From Sporosarcina cyprini (GTDB taxonomy: Bacteria; Bacillota; Bacilli; Bacillales_A; Planococcaceae): a stretch of DNA of 64,000 bases. Numbering within the stretch: the stretch's first letter is position 1; each line of letters opens with the position of its first letter. The stretch is taken from contig NZ_JAKMHX010000023.1 in assembly GCF_022048975.1 (NCBI RefSeq), positions 1 to 64,000 of the forward strand. The letters are read 5' to 3'. The notes beneath the pieces were generated by a model, which saw only the letters and a list, made by a program, of their open reading frames with translations, was not told the DNA's origin and ran no database searches. Of this stretch, positions 1-8,678 are shown one piece after another. The position numbers and the translations under genes are program-made.

Positions 1-115
1 CGGCATCCATTCTGTTTTGGTGATGACTGGCATTACGACTTCCGCTATGCTGGAAGCCGCAACGGACCGTCCTTCGTATGTGCTGGAAAGCGTGCGGGAT
101 ATCGCCTCTTTATAA
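1..115 (+). CDS. HAD-IIA family hydrolase, C-terminal end (partial)
   Basis: The window opens inside a reading frame that gives 37 residues before TAA at 113-115. The residues include VLVMTGITT and end in DIASL, matching the C-terminal end of HAD-IIA sugar-phosphate/nitrophenyl phosphatases (NagD/YutF-like), where a 'vLVlTGvtt' segment follows the core and the protein finishes in 'sl.di'. The last 6 bases overlap the end of glpP on the other strand, so the two genes converge with no room for a terminator. The catalytic DxD part lies outside the window, so subfamily and substrate cannot be judged. Confidence 0.6.
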   Translation, partial: GIHSVLVMTGITTSAMLEAATDRPSYVLESVRDIASL

Positions 116-673
116 ATCGAAATTCCACATGGCGGGATTGCCGGAAGAAACCGCTAGTGCACCCGCTTCCAGTGCGGCATGAACCTCTGAAATATCAGTG
201 ATGAGCCCGCCTGCGATAATGGGGAAATCCAGTTCGCTGCATAGCTGATCGATGATTTTCGGCATGATGCCCGGCAGGATTTCAACAGCATCCGGCTTGC
301 AAGATTTGACCATTTCAATTCCTTTATTAATGGCACCCCAATCCAGCAGGAAGATACGCTGGATCGTCTGCAATCCGACTTCATTCGCCATTTTTACAAT
401 ATGGCTTTTCGTTGTGATGATGCCGGTAGGGTTCCAATACTCCTTCACATAGCTGAGTGCATTTTTGGAGTTGGAAAGCCCGTCAATAAAGTCGAGATGG
501 AGAAAGACATGCTTATTAGCTGCCCGTAATTGTTTTATGTATTCAGCGATCGTCATCAGGTTTCCCGTCAAAAGGAATACGATGTTAGAGTTGGACGTTA
601 GCGCCGCTTGCAAATCCTCTTCACTTTTGACAGATGCGATCATTTGGGACTCGACCATATCGACTAGACGCAA
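110..673 (-). CDS. glpP: Glycerol-3-phosphate responsive antiterminator GlpP
   Basis: 187 residues, the usual length of the GlpP family, which is a TIM-barrel fold. In Bacillus, GlpP with bound glycerol-3-phosphate binds the glpD leader mRNA and prevents premature termination. Family signatures visible are the VFLLTGN segment, HLDFIDGL, GIITTKS, EILPGIMPKII and the C-terminal PIIAGGLI phosphate-binding loop. The start is TTG at 673, with AAAGGGTG about 8 bases upstream. The gene is divergent from glpD, which is its expected target; glpF and glpK are not in the window. The 3' end overlaps the converging HAD gene. Confidence 0.93.
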   Translation of the reverse strand: MRLVDMVESQMIASVKSEEDLQAALTSNSNIVFLLTGNLMTIAEYIKQLRAANKHVFLHLDFIDGLSNSKNALSYVKEYWNPTGIITTKSHIVKMANEVGLQTIQRIFLLDWGAINKGIEMVKSCKPDAVEILPGIMPKIIDQLCSELDFPIIAGGLITDISEVHAALEAGALAVSSGNPAMWNFDL

Positions 674-770
674 GTTGTTTCACCCTTTCTTGTAGATAGC
701 CTAATCCTATACTATCACAGGGAAAGTATGAAAATATAGAATAGAATATTAGGTCAAAGAGTAAAGAGAA

Positions 771-821
771 GGCCATTGCAATCCCCGCATTTTTTGCAGG
801 GCTCTTGTGATGGCCATTTTC
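771..821 (+). promoter_or_regulatory. glpD leader hairpin, candidate GlpP antitermination target
   Basis: Between glpP and glpD, GGCCAT at 771-776 pairs with ATGGCC at 810-815, with further pairing of CCCGCA and TGCAGGG around a T-rich loop. A short T-rich run (816-821) follows, giving a terminator-like structure just before the glpD ribosome site. GlpP is known to act on an inverted repeat in the glpD leader, so this is the obvious candidate. The upstream promoter is not clear. Confidence 0.6.
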
Positions 822-841
822 TATGAAGGAGCGTGTTAGAT

Positions 842-2485
842 TTGAAAACTTTTTCATATGAGGATCGGAAAGCTAGCTTAGCTGCAATGGATAATCGACA
901 CTACGACGTGGTCATCGTCGGAGGCGGGATTACGGGTGTCGGCATTGCCCTTGACTGTGTCTCCAGGGGACTTAAAACGGCTTTGATTGAGATGCAGGAT
1001 TTTGCTGCGGGAACGTCAAGCCGGTCGACGAAATTGGTCCACGGGGGCTTGCGTTATTTGAAGCAGTTCGAAGTCGGCATGGTGGCGGAAGTCGGCAAGG
1101 AGCGGGAAGTTGTCTACCGCAACGCGCCGCATGTGACGCATCCGGAATGGATGTTGCTGCCGATTTATAAGAAAGGGACTTTCGGTAAGTACTCCACTTC
1201 GGTCGGGTTAAAGGTCTATGACTTTCTCGCGGGCGTTAAGAAGAAGGAACGCCGAAAAATGCTTGATCGGAAGCAGACATTAAGCCGGGAGCCATTGTTG
1301 AATGAGAAAGGACTGCTCGGCAGCGGATATTACGTGGAATATCGGACAGATGATGCCCGTCTGACCATTGAAGTGGCGAAGAAAGCGGCGGAGCTCGGGG
1401 CAGATCTTCTTAATTATGCGAAAGCCGAATCGTTTATTTACAATGGCCAGGGTCAGGTGAGCGGCTTGTATTTCGTGGATACGTTAACGGGCACCCGCCA
1501 CCGCATCCAAGGTACCCGAATTGTCAACGCAACGGGTCCTTGGGTGGAAAGTGTCATCGGAATGGACCGGAAAATAGAAGGGAAGAGCTTGTTTCATTCC
1601 AAGGGAGTCCATATCGTCATCGATAGCCGGAAGTTCCCGCTGCGCCAAGCCGTTTACTTTGATACACCGGACGGAAGGATGGTCTTTGCCATTCCGCGGA
1701 ACGGCAAAGCGTATATCGGAACAACGGACACCGAATACACGAGCGATCTGCAACATCCGCATGCTACGGAAGAGGATATTGATTACTTGCTCGAGTCCAT
1801 CCACTTCATGTTCCCGGATGTCCAGGTCTCAAGAGGAGACGTGGAATCGACATGGGCTGGCGTCAGGCCGTTGATTCGCCAGGAAGGGAAAGGACCGTCT
1901 GAGATTTCACGGAAAGATGAAATCTGGACATCCGAAACCGGACTGATCACGATTGCAGGCGGCAAGCTGACAGGCTACCGGAAAATGGCGGAAACGGTGA
2001 CGGATCTGTTATGTGAACAGTTGGAGTCGGAAGGTGTTTCGTGCAAGAAATCCGTGACAAAGGAACTTCGGTTGTCCGGCGGGGATTTCCATGATCCGCG
2101 GGAGTATGATCCGTTCATTGCAGCAGAATCGAGAAAGCTTGCAACGCTCGGCATGTCGATTGAAGATGCGACAAGCATAGCTGCCATGTATGGGACGAAC
2201 ACGCAGGTGATCGCTAGTTTAGCGGATCAAGTGAACCCGGACTCTCCGTTGCCTTTATCTATTCAACTCGTTTTGCAATATGCAATGGAATACGAGATGG
2301 CGTTGACCCCTGTCGACTTCTTCATGCGACGGACGGGTGCCGTATTCTTTGATATCGAGTGGGTGCGGAAGTGGAAGCAGGATGTCATCGATTATATGGC
2401 GGAACGCATGGAATGGACGCCGGGTGAAACGATGCAGTATGCCCGGGCGCTCGATGAACGATTGAATGAAGCGGTAAATGAATAA
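842..2485 (+). CDS. glpD: Aerobic glycerol-3-phosphate dehydrogenase
   Basis: FAD-dependent membrane-associated enzyme that oxidises glycerol-3-phosphate to dihydroxyacetone phosphate and passes electrons to quinone. The N-terminal FAD site VVIVGGGITGVGIALD is intact, followed by the family segment TSSRSTKLVHGGLRYL and a C-terminal GlpD domain; about 547 residues, normal length. GAAGGAG lies at 825-831: a GTG at 833 would be only 1 base from it, while TTG at 842 sits 10 bases away, so TTG 842 is preferred. The GTG start would add three residues. Expression is probably controlled by GlpP through the leader hairpin. Confidence 0.95.
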   Translation: MKTFSYEDRKASLAAMDNRHYDVVIVGGGITGVGIALDCVSRGLKTALIEMQDFAAGTSSRSTKLVHGGLRYLKQFEVGMVAEVGKEREVVYRNAPHVTHPEWMLLPIYKKGTFGKYSTSVGLKVYDFLAGVKKKERRKMLDRKQTLSREPLLNEKGLLGSGYYVEYRTDDARLTIEVAKKAAELGADLLNYAKAESFIYNGQGQVSGLYFVDTLTGTRHRIQGTRIVNATGPWVESVIGMDRKIEGKSLFHSKGVHIVIDSRKFPLRQAVYFDTPDGRMVFAIPRNGKAYIGTTDTEYTSDLQHPHATEEDIDYLLESIHFMFPDVQVSRGDVESTWAGVRPLIRQEGKGPSEISRKDEIWTSETGLITIAGGKLTGYRKMAETVTDLLCEQLESEGVSCKKSVTKELRLSGGDFHDPREYDPFIAAESRKLATLGMSIEDATSIAAMYGTNTQVIASLADQVNPDSPLPLSIQLVLQYAMEYEMALTPVDFFMRRTGAVFFDIEWVRKWKQDVIDYMAERMEWTPGETMQYARALDERLNEAVNE

Positions 2486-2500
2486 ATACAAGATCCATAG

Positions 2501-2542
2501 CAACCGGATTTCCATAACATTGGGGATCCGGTTGTTTTTTAT
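2501..2542 (+). terminator. Terminator after glpD
   Basis: CAACCGGAT (2501-2509) pairs with ATCCGGTTG (2526-2534), followed directly by six T. Confidence 0.9.
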
Positions 2543-2698
2543 TTGAGATCCCTGGTGGAAACTGACCCAATCAACACAAAAAAAGCCCGTATTGTCAAAG
2601 GATATTGAAAACAAATTCGCGAGTCGGTAAAGTCAAAGCATTGTTAGTGATTCCGAACAGGGAATTTATGTTCCCCGAGTCGGCAAGGAGGATAGGAA

Positions 2699-3043
2699 AT
2701 GACCGCGGTTGTAGCGATTACGGAAGAAATGTTTGCTAGGGAAGTGATCAATAGCGAAATGCCGGTATTGGTCGACTTTTATGCAGACGGCTGTGGTCCA
2801 TGCGAATTCATCGCTCCGATGCTGGAGGAGTTTTGCAGCGAGTACGAAGGACAGATAAAAATTACCAAGTTACTTGTGGATATTGACGAAGTTCTGACGA
2901 AATCCAACGAGCTGGTGAACCGATATGAAATCATTGGATTTCCGACATTATTGCTTTTCCGGCATGGAGAAGTGGTTTCGTCCCATTTGGGAAGTTTGAG
3001 CCGTAGTGAATTACAAGAGTTTCTTGAAACTGTTTTGAAATAA
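2699..3043 (+). CDS. Thioredoxin-family protein with GCGPC active site (copy 1)
   Basis: 114 residues with the thioredoxin fold signature: VLVDFYADGCGPCEF with redox cysteines 32 and 35, and the cis-proline loop GFPTLLLF. Classical thioredoxins have Trp before the first cysteine and Lys/Arg after the second; here these are Gly and Glu, which should change redox potential and partner choice. A second gene with the same active-site block lies at 6522-6863. AAGGAGG lies 7 bases before the ATG. It is followed by tldD after a strong hairpin. It probably acts as a cytosolic thiol-disulfide protein; the partner is unknown. Confidence 0.88.
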   Translation: MTAVVAITEEMFAREVINSEMPVLVDFYADGCGPCEFIAPMLEEFCSEYEGQIKITKLLVDIDEVLTKSNELVNRYEIIGFPTLLLFRHGEVVSSHLGSLSRSELQEFLETVLK

Positions 3044-3052
3044 AGAAGTGCT

Positions 3053-3083
3053 CGTCCGGCTGAATAACGTGTTCAGCCGGGCG
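3053..3083 (+). other. Strong hairpin without T-run between thioredoxin and tldD
   Basis: CGTCCGGCTGAA (3053-3064) pairs with TTCAGCCGGGCG (3072-3083) with one wobble pair. No T-run follows, so it may be an mRNA processing or stability element rather than an intrinsic terminator. Confidence 0.45.
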
Positions 3084-3114
3084 TCAGCAAATAGAGAAAA
3101 GTAGGGGTGGGGAC

Positions 3115-4506
3115 ATGATACAGAAGTCTGTTGCAGAAAATGTAATTCAAGCGGCGCTTGAAACAGGCGGAGATTTTGCGGAGTTATTTATTGAAGATAA
3201 GAGGAATTCGACAATCAGCATGATTGGCGGAGTCGTCGAACGTGCACTTGCAGGACGCGATTATGGGGTAGGCATCCGGATTCTTAAAGGGGAGTACTCC
3301 GTGTACGCCTTTACGAGTGATGACAGCGAGGAGAATTTATTGCAAGTCGCCAGATCGGCAGCGCAAGCGATCCGCAGCAACCCAATCGATGTAACGTTGA
3401 ATTTCCAGAAGAAAATTATTGAAAATAAACACCATATCCGCATTTTACCGAATTCCGTTTCGAAGAAGCAAAAAGTGGAATGGCTCAGACGCGCGCATTT
3501 GTCGGCGATGTCCTTTGATCCAGTGATTGCTCAGACGACTGCGACGTTCATTGATACGTTGAAAGATATTTGCATCGTCAACTCAGAAGGCTTGTTCGTC
3601 GAGGACCGCCGGGCGTATAACCGCATGGGGATCAGCGTCATTGCGGAATCCGGGAACGATCGAGAATCCGCTGATTTCGGACCGGGTTCTTTTGGCGGGT
3701 TGGAATATATGGAGCAGCTTGATATTGAAGGGATTGCGAAAGAAGCGGCACGCAGCGCGAAAACGATCCTTTTTGCGGATCATGCGCCATCCGGCAATTT
3801 CCCTGTTGTGATCGACAATGAATTCGGAGGAGTCATCTTCCACGAAGCTTGTGGCCATGGATTGGAATCACATGCGGTTGCCCGGAAAGCTTCTATTTTT
3901 GCCGATAAGCTTGGTGAATATGTGGCATCGCCTCTTGTCACGGCTTATGATGACGGCACAATTCCGAATGCCTGGGGTTCACTCAATATCGATGACGAAG
4001 GCATGGCGACGCAGCGGAATTTATTGATTGAAAATGGAATTTTAAAAGGTTATTTGATTGATAAATTAGGCAGCCGGAAGATGAACATGGATCCGACGGG
4101 TTCAGGGCGCCGGGAGTCTTACAAATATGCACCGACATCCCGGATGAACAATACGTTCATCGCAGCAGGCCAGTCGACACCGGAAGAAATTATCGCCAAT
4201 ACGGAGCTTGGCATTTTCGCCAAGTATATGGACGGCGGTTCCGTCAATCCGACGACGAGCGATTACAATTTCTCGGTGAGTGAAGGCTATATGATCCGCG
4301 ATGGGAAGATCGCCGAGCCAATCAAGGGTGCAGCGATCATCGGAAAAGGCATCGATACGCTGAAGAAAATCGACATGGTCGGGAACAATCTTGGTCTCGG
4401 CGTCGGTATGTGCGGGGCATCGAGCGGCACGGTTCCGGTCACGGTCGGCCAACCGATGATTCGTGTTTCCGAGCTCACCATTGGCGGCAGAGGAGGGAAT
4501 AGCTGA
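3115..4506 (+). CDS. tldD: TldD-family metalloprotease
   Basis: 463 residues. TldD and TldE (PmbA) form a heterodimeric zinc protease that trims unfolded or modified peptides (microcin B17 maturation and CcdA turnover in E. coli). The catalytic HExxxH is present as H243-E244-x3-H248 in FHEACGHGLESHA, and a C-terminal Cys433 (GMCGASSG) fits the third metal ligand of TldD. The upstream ribosome site is AGGGGTGGGG. It overlaps pmbA by one base (TGATG), so the two are translationally coupled. No peptide-modification genes are nearby, so the substrate is unknown. Confidence 0.93.
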   Translation: MIQKSVAENVIQAALETGGDFAELFIEDKRNSTISMIGGVVERALAGRDYGVGIRILKGEYSVYAFTSDDSEENLLQVARSAAQAIRSNPIDVTLNFQKKIIENKHHIRILPNSVSKKQKVEWLRRAHLSAMSFDPVIAQTTATFIDTLKDICIVNSEGLFVEDRRAYNRMGISVIAESGNDRESADFGPGSFGGLEYMEQLDIEGIAKEAARSAKTILFADHAPSGNFPVVIDNEFGGVIFHEACGHGLESHAVARKASIFADKLGEYVASPLVTAYDDGTIPNAWGSLNIDDEGMATQRNLLIENGILKGYLIDKLGSRKMNMDPTGSGRRESYKYAPTSRMNNTFIAAGQSTPEEIIANTELGIFAKYMDGGSVNPTTSDYNFSVSEGYMIRDGKIAEPIKGAAIIGKGIDTLKKIDMVGNNLGLGVGMCGASSGTVPVTVGQPMIRVSELTIGGRGGNS

Positions 4507-5861
4507 TGAACATCCAAGACTTTCAAATAGAATTGTTTGCGGCTGGCGAAAAGGCTGGATTTGAGGAAATGGAACTCTTTTACTCTTCCAGCAAAGCGGT
4601 ATCCATCGCTGTTTACCATCAAGAAATCGATGACTATACGATCATGGAAGAGGGCGGCGTCTCCTTCCGTGGATTGTTCCAGGGGAAGATGGGTTATTCC
4701 TACGCGGAGCGGATTGCAGCGGATTCCATTCCTTTATTGCTGGAGGAAGCGCTGAACAACGCTGAAGTCATTGAAGTCGATGACGGCGAAGATTTGTTCG
4801 AAGGATCGCCGGAGTATGCGGAGCCAAGACCGTTTTCCGAAGAGATTGAACAGCTGGACCCTGAAAAGATGATCCAAGCGGCAATGGAAATTGAAAGAAT
4901 TGCATATGAAACAGATGAGCGTGTGGCGTTTGTCCAATATTCCTATGCATCCCAAGGTGTGAACGAAACGTTAATTGCCAACACAAAGGGCCTGCATTGT
5001 CATTCTAAATCGGCATACACATCACTCGGCCTGTATTTGACTGCGCAAGACGGCGAATCGACAGCAACCGGCGGTGAATCTGATTTCACAATCAAGTCCT
5101 TCGCGGATTTAGATAACAGGAAAATCGCTGAAAAAGCAGTGCAGGAGGCAGTGTCCAAACTGCATGCCAGCTCCATTGCGTCAGGTACCTATCCGATTAT
5201 CTTCCGTTACGATACAGCGACGGAATTGATCGGCTCCTTACTCGGACAGTTATCTGCCGAATCTGTGCAGCAAGGCTACACCAAATTGAAAGGGAAGCTG
5301 AACGAACAGATCGTGGGCGAAAACATTTCGTTCGTGGATGATCCGCTCATGAAGGACACGATCACGTATGCACCTTTTGACTCGGAAGGCTTTGCTACAA
5401 GGAAAAAGGATTTAATTCGCAACGGAAAGCTGATCTCTTTCATGCACAACCGGAAGACAGCGAAGAAAGACGGCGTCGAGTCGACGGGCAATGCGGTGAA
5501 AGGCGGATTCCGTTCGACTGTGGGCGTTGGTCCGTACAATTTGTACTTGGAGCCGGGCACGTCTTCTTTGGACGACATGATTGTGGATTCAGACAAGGCC
5601 ATTTTGATTGTTGAACTGCAAGGCACCAATGCAGGTATCAACTATACAGCAGGAGATTTCTCCCTTGCAGCGATTGGCTTTTTAATCGAAAACGGGAAAA
5701 TCACCCGCACCCTCGATCAGTTTACAGTAGCCGGCAACGTCTTTGAGCTCCTGAATGATGTCAGCGTCATCGGAAACGATCTCCGTTTCCGCAGCGCCAT
5801 CTCGCTTCCGTCCCTGAAAGTGAACGGGCTGCAAGTCTCAGGAAATCAGACGATTGAATAA
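4506..5861 (+). CDS. pmbA: TldE/PmbA family protein, partner of TldD
   Basis: 451 residues, homologous to PmbA/TldE. It lacks an HExxxH motif, as expected for the non-catalytic subunit that shapes the substrate channel. The C-terminal segment with LQGTNAGIN, GDFSLAAIGFLIENGKI and FELLNDVSVIGND is typical of the family. The ATG overlaps the tldD stop by one base. It ends just before a hairpin and a long non-coding repeat region. Confidence 0.92.
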   Translation: MNIQDFQIELFAAGEKAGFEEMELFYSSSKAVSIAVYHQEIDDYTIMEEGGVSFRGLFQGKMGYSYAERIAADSIPLLLEEALNNAEVIEVDDGEDLFEGSPEYAEPRPFSEEIEQLDPEKMIQAAMEIERIAYETDERVAFVQYSYASQGVNETLIANTKGLHCHSKSAYTSLGLYLTAQDGESTATGGESDFTIKSFADLDNRKIAEKAVQEAVSKLHASSIASGTYPIIFRYDTATELIGSLLGQLSAESVQQGYTKLKGKLNEQIVGENISFVDDPLMKDTITYAPFDSEGFATRKKDLIRNGKLISFMHNRKTAKKDGVESTGNAVKGGFRSTVGVGPYNLYLEPGTSSLDDMIVDSDKAILIVELQGTNAGINYTAGDFSLAAIGFLIENGKITRTLDQFTVAGNVFELLNDVSVIGNDLRFRSAISLPSLKVNGLQVSGNQTIE

Positions 5862-5870
5862 AAAGTAAGC

Positions 5871-5899
5871 GGACCTGTCACGGTTGCCGGGATAGGTCC
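5871..5899 (+). terminator. Hairpin after pmbA, possible weak terminator
   Basis: GGACCT (5871-5876) pairs with AGGTCC (5894-5899), with an inner CGG/CCG pairing. No T-run follows, so termination is uncertain. Confidence 0.4.
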
Positions 5900-6008
5900 T
5901 GCATGAGAATAGTTGAGCTAGAGTGAGTTCAGTCGAGCAGGTAGTGAGTGGAGTTGTCGAGTGGAGCTGAGCGAAGCGATGGATCGAAGTGTGGTTGAGT
6001 TGTGTGGT

Positions 6009-6190
6009 TTATGCGCGGGTGTGGGTCGGTTATGCTCGGGTCCGCCTGGTGTATGCTCGGTTGCGTGTCCGTTATGCGCGGGTATGCCTGGTGTATGCGC
6101 GGTTGCGGATCTGTTATGCGCGGGTATGCCCGGTTGCGAGGTTGTGGATTTGTTATGCTCGGGTACGCCCGATGTATGCATGGTTGCGTC
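6009..6190 (+). repeat. Degenerate tandem array, 21-bp period, TATGCKCGG core
   Basis: About nine units built on TTATGCKCGGGT alternating with GTATGCKCGGTTG, at roughly 6009, 6030, 6051, 6072, 6093, 6114, 6135, 6153 and 6174, giving a 21-bp step and a 42-bp two-unit superperiod. The array is GC-rich and sits in a 660-bp gap between pmbA and the second thioredoxin. Several overlapping frames stay open through it only because of its periodicity. The rest of the gap (6200-6500) holds no recognised gene, only a T/A-rich stretch that presumably carries the thioredoxin promoter. Confidence 0.8.
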
Positions 6191-6521
6191 TACGGGCATC
6201 CAGTTTTTATTTGCCCGCAACAACCAATATCTACCCTACGCAAGTAAACTAGCGAAACACACAAACGGTCCGGGAGCAGAAGGAATCATAGAGAGGGTCG
6301 GGTGCTCGACTTGCCCGTCCTTTCTTTCTAGATAGCTTGTAAGCGTTTGCAATGAGGGGATTTCCCCAAATTGACATGAAAACGGACGTTTTCGTCAAAA
6401 CCTATTGAAACCAAGCTATTAAACGGATAAATTATTTACATCTACAAACACAGATTTCTGAAAAGTTAAAGAAGTGTAAAGAAATAGAGATATACTGCAC
6501 TTCGTAGAGGGGGAACTGGCG

Positions 6522-6863
6522 ATGGCTAGTGTTATGAATGTAACCAAAGAGAATTTTGAAAACGAAGTGTTAGCGTGTGACCGTCCGGTGTTGGTGGATT
6601 TTTATGCGGATGGTTGCGGGCCGTGTGAATTTATTGCGCCGATTCTGGAAGAGCTTGCTGAAGATCACGGCGATCAAATCAAATTTACGAAGTTCTATGT
6701 AACGATGGATGATGTATTACATAATTCGAATGAAATCGTTGAAAAGTATGAGGTCATGGGTTTTCCGACTCTCCTTCTCTTCAAAGGCGGGGAAGTGGCA
6801 CAATCGAACTTGGGCGCAATGAATCGTGAAGAGCTTTTAGCTTTCGTCGAAGCCGCTTTATAA
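6522..6863 (+). CDS. Thioredoxin-family protein with GCGPC active site (copy 2)
   Basis: 113 residues, a clear paralogue of the gene at 2699. It has the same FYADGCGPCEFIAP block (Cys32, Cys35) and GFPTLLLF cis-proline loop, again lacking the usual Trp before the first cysteine. GAGGGGG lies about 7 bases before the ATG. Only 33 bases separate it from the first ABC exporter gene, so the two are probably co-transcribed. This suggests a thiol-redox role tied to the exporter or its cargo, but that link is inferred from position only. Confidence 0.88.
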   Translation: MASVMNVTKENFENEVLACDRPVLVDFYADGCGPCEFIAPILEELAEDHGDQIKFTKFYVTMDDVLHNSNEIVEKYEVMGFPTLLLFKGGEVAQSNLGAMNREELLAFVEAAL

Positions 6864-6896
6864 GCCCATTGAATGGAGAAAGAGGGAGGGTAACGC

Positions 6897-8648
6897 ATGG
6901 CAACAAATGAAAAAAAGTTGAGAAAACAGGCTGAAAAGGGAATCTGGAAATCGTATTTCCGATTAATGTTCAAAGCAAAATTACCTTGGGGTTGGATTAT
7001 ATTTGTTATGGCCCTCTATATCTTATCAGCTACGGTCACGTTGGCGTTTCCGAACTTCTCGACGAAAGTAATGACGGGTGTATTGACGAAGTATACCATT
7101 TGGGGAACCGTCATATTGATTGTGGCCGATGTCCTCATGTCGGGGATTGTCCGCTTTTATAATAAGCTTCTCGTTGCGAAAATCGACGTCAGTTACCGGT
7201 CGCTGATTTGGGAAAGAGTCATTAAATCGCCGTTGCGCTTCTTTGATAGTATGAAGCCGACTACAATGATCACTCGGATTACGACAGATGCTTCGAAGAT
7301 CAGTACGGTACTAGGGTCATACTTGCCATCTATGGCAGCAACCATTTATGGAACTGTCGGTGTCGTGGCGGTCGTATTCTCATACGACTGGCGGCTGGCG
7401 CTTTCGGTCGTTGTGTATATCCCGATCTATTTTGTTTTCAACTTGTATTACGGGAAATGGAATTACCGGGCGTTTAAAGAGACGTATAACCGTTTATCCA
7501 CACTGACCCAATTTTTATCCGAACTGCTTATGAGTGTCCCGCTCATCAAGACATTTGTGACGGAAAAGAAAGAGGATGAACGCGGTCATAAGAACTTACA
7601 GTATTATTACAAGGCAAATTTGCGTAGATACATCATCATGTGGGTGGAAAACCCGATAAATGGAATTCTGAGCATTACGTCTGATGTTCTGGTCATTCTC
7701 TACGGAGGCTATCTTGTAAAAACAGGCGTCATCACATTAAATCAGTGGCTCGCATTCTTCATGTATATCGGAATGTTGTGGGGCATGCTCGGGTCCTATT
7801 TGATGATGTACGTGGAAATTAAGAAGAGCCAAGGAGCCACAGACCGGATTGCCGCGTTAATGGATGGCGACTTGGAAGTGAATGAAGGAAAAGTTGGGAT
7901 TGAAAATCTGAAAAACGATATTGTGTTCAAAGATGTTGCCTTCAGTTATGGCGATAAGCCTGTGCTCGGCCATGTTGATCTAACGATTCCGGTTGGAAAG
8001 GTCACAGCTCTTGTCGGACCAAGCGGAAGCGGGAAATCTACCATCTTCTCCTTGCTGCAACGATTCTATGAACCGAATGCTGGTGAAATCCTTGTAGGCG
8101 ATACGTCGATTTCAGATATCCATCTGAAAGACTGGCGAAATTTATTTGCCGGTGTCGCGCAAGACAGCCCGATGCTCTCGGGAACGATCCGGGAGAATAT
8201 CTTATACGGCGTCAACTGGGATGTCACAGAATTTGAGCTTGCCGAAGCTGCAAGGAAAGCGAATGCATTGGATTTTATTAAAGGATTCAAGGATGGCTTT
8301 GATACGTATGTCGGAGAAGCGGGTTCCAATCTTTCGGGCGGACAGCGTCAACGGATTGCCATTGCACGGGCCATCCTGAGAAATTCAGACATACTGCTTC
8401 TGGATGAAGCGACAGCCAGTTTGGATAGCCAGTCCGAAAAGGCGATTCAGGAAGCGATGGAAGAATTGATGCGAGGAAGAACGACTATCATGATTTCCCA
8501 CGACTTATCGAATGTACAAGATGCCGATCAAATTATCGTGTTGAGCGGTGGTACGGTAGACGGTTGCGGCACGCATGAAGAACTCTTGAAAACGAATGAG
8601 TTGTATCGTCATTTAGTTCAACTCCATACAGGTTCGTCTGCAAGCTGA
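6897..8648 (+). CDS. ABC exporter half-transporter (TMD-NBD), first of pair
   Basis: 583 residues: six-helix exporter membrane domain (about 1-320) then an ATPase domain. Walker A GPSGSGKST begins near residue 374; the signature LSGGQRQR and Walker B ILLLDEATAS with catalytic Glu are intact, as is the switch His in MISHDLS. It resembles the BmrA/MsbA/CydDC-like multidrug or lipid exporter family. AGAGGGAGGG precedes the ATG. It is followed 30 bases later by a similar half-transporter; both have complete ATP sites, so a heterodimer or two homodimers are possible. Substrate unknown. Confidence 0.92.
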   Translation: MATNEKKLRKQAEKGIWKSYFRLMFKAKLPWGWIIFVMALYILSATVTLAFPNFSTKVMTGVLTKYTIWGTVILIVADVLMSGIVRFYNKLLVAKIDVSYRSLIWERVIKSPLRFFDSMKPTTMITRITTDASKISTVLGSYLPSMAATIYGTVGVVAVVFSYDWRLALSVVVYIPIYFVFNLYYGKWNYRAFKETYNRLSTLTQFLSELLMSVPLIKTFVTEKKEDERGHKNLQYYYKANLRRYIIMWVENPINGILSITSDVLVILYGGYLVKTGVITLNQWLAFFMYIGMLWGMLGSYLMMYVEIKKSQGATDRIAALMDGDLEVNEGKVGIENLKNDIVFKDVAFSYGDKPVLGHVDLTIPVGKVTALVGPSGSGKSTIFSLLQRFYEPNAGEILVGDTSISDIHLKDWRNLFAGVAQDSPMLSGTIRENILYGVNWDVTEFELAEAARKANALDFIKGFKDGFDTYVGEAGSNLSGGQRQRIAIARAILRNSDILLLDEATASLDSQSEKAIQEAMEELMRGRTTIMISHDLSNVQDADQIIVLSGGTVDGCGTHEELLKTNELYRHLVQLHTGSSAS

Positions 8649-8678
8649 TGCTTGCAATCTAGGTTAGGGGGGATAAAT

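Noticed and set aside
5961..6335. Cys/Gly-rich open frames of 80-124 codons over the 21-bp array
   Set aside because: Open in several overlapping frames at once because of the periodic sequence; no start signal or homology.
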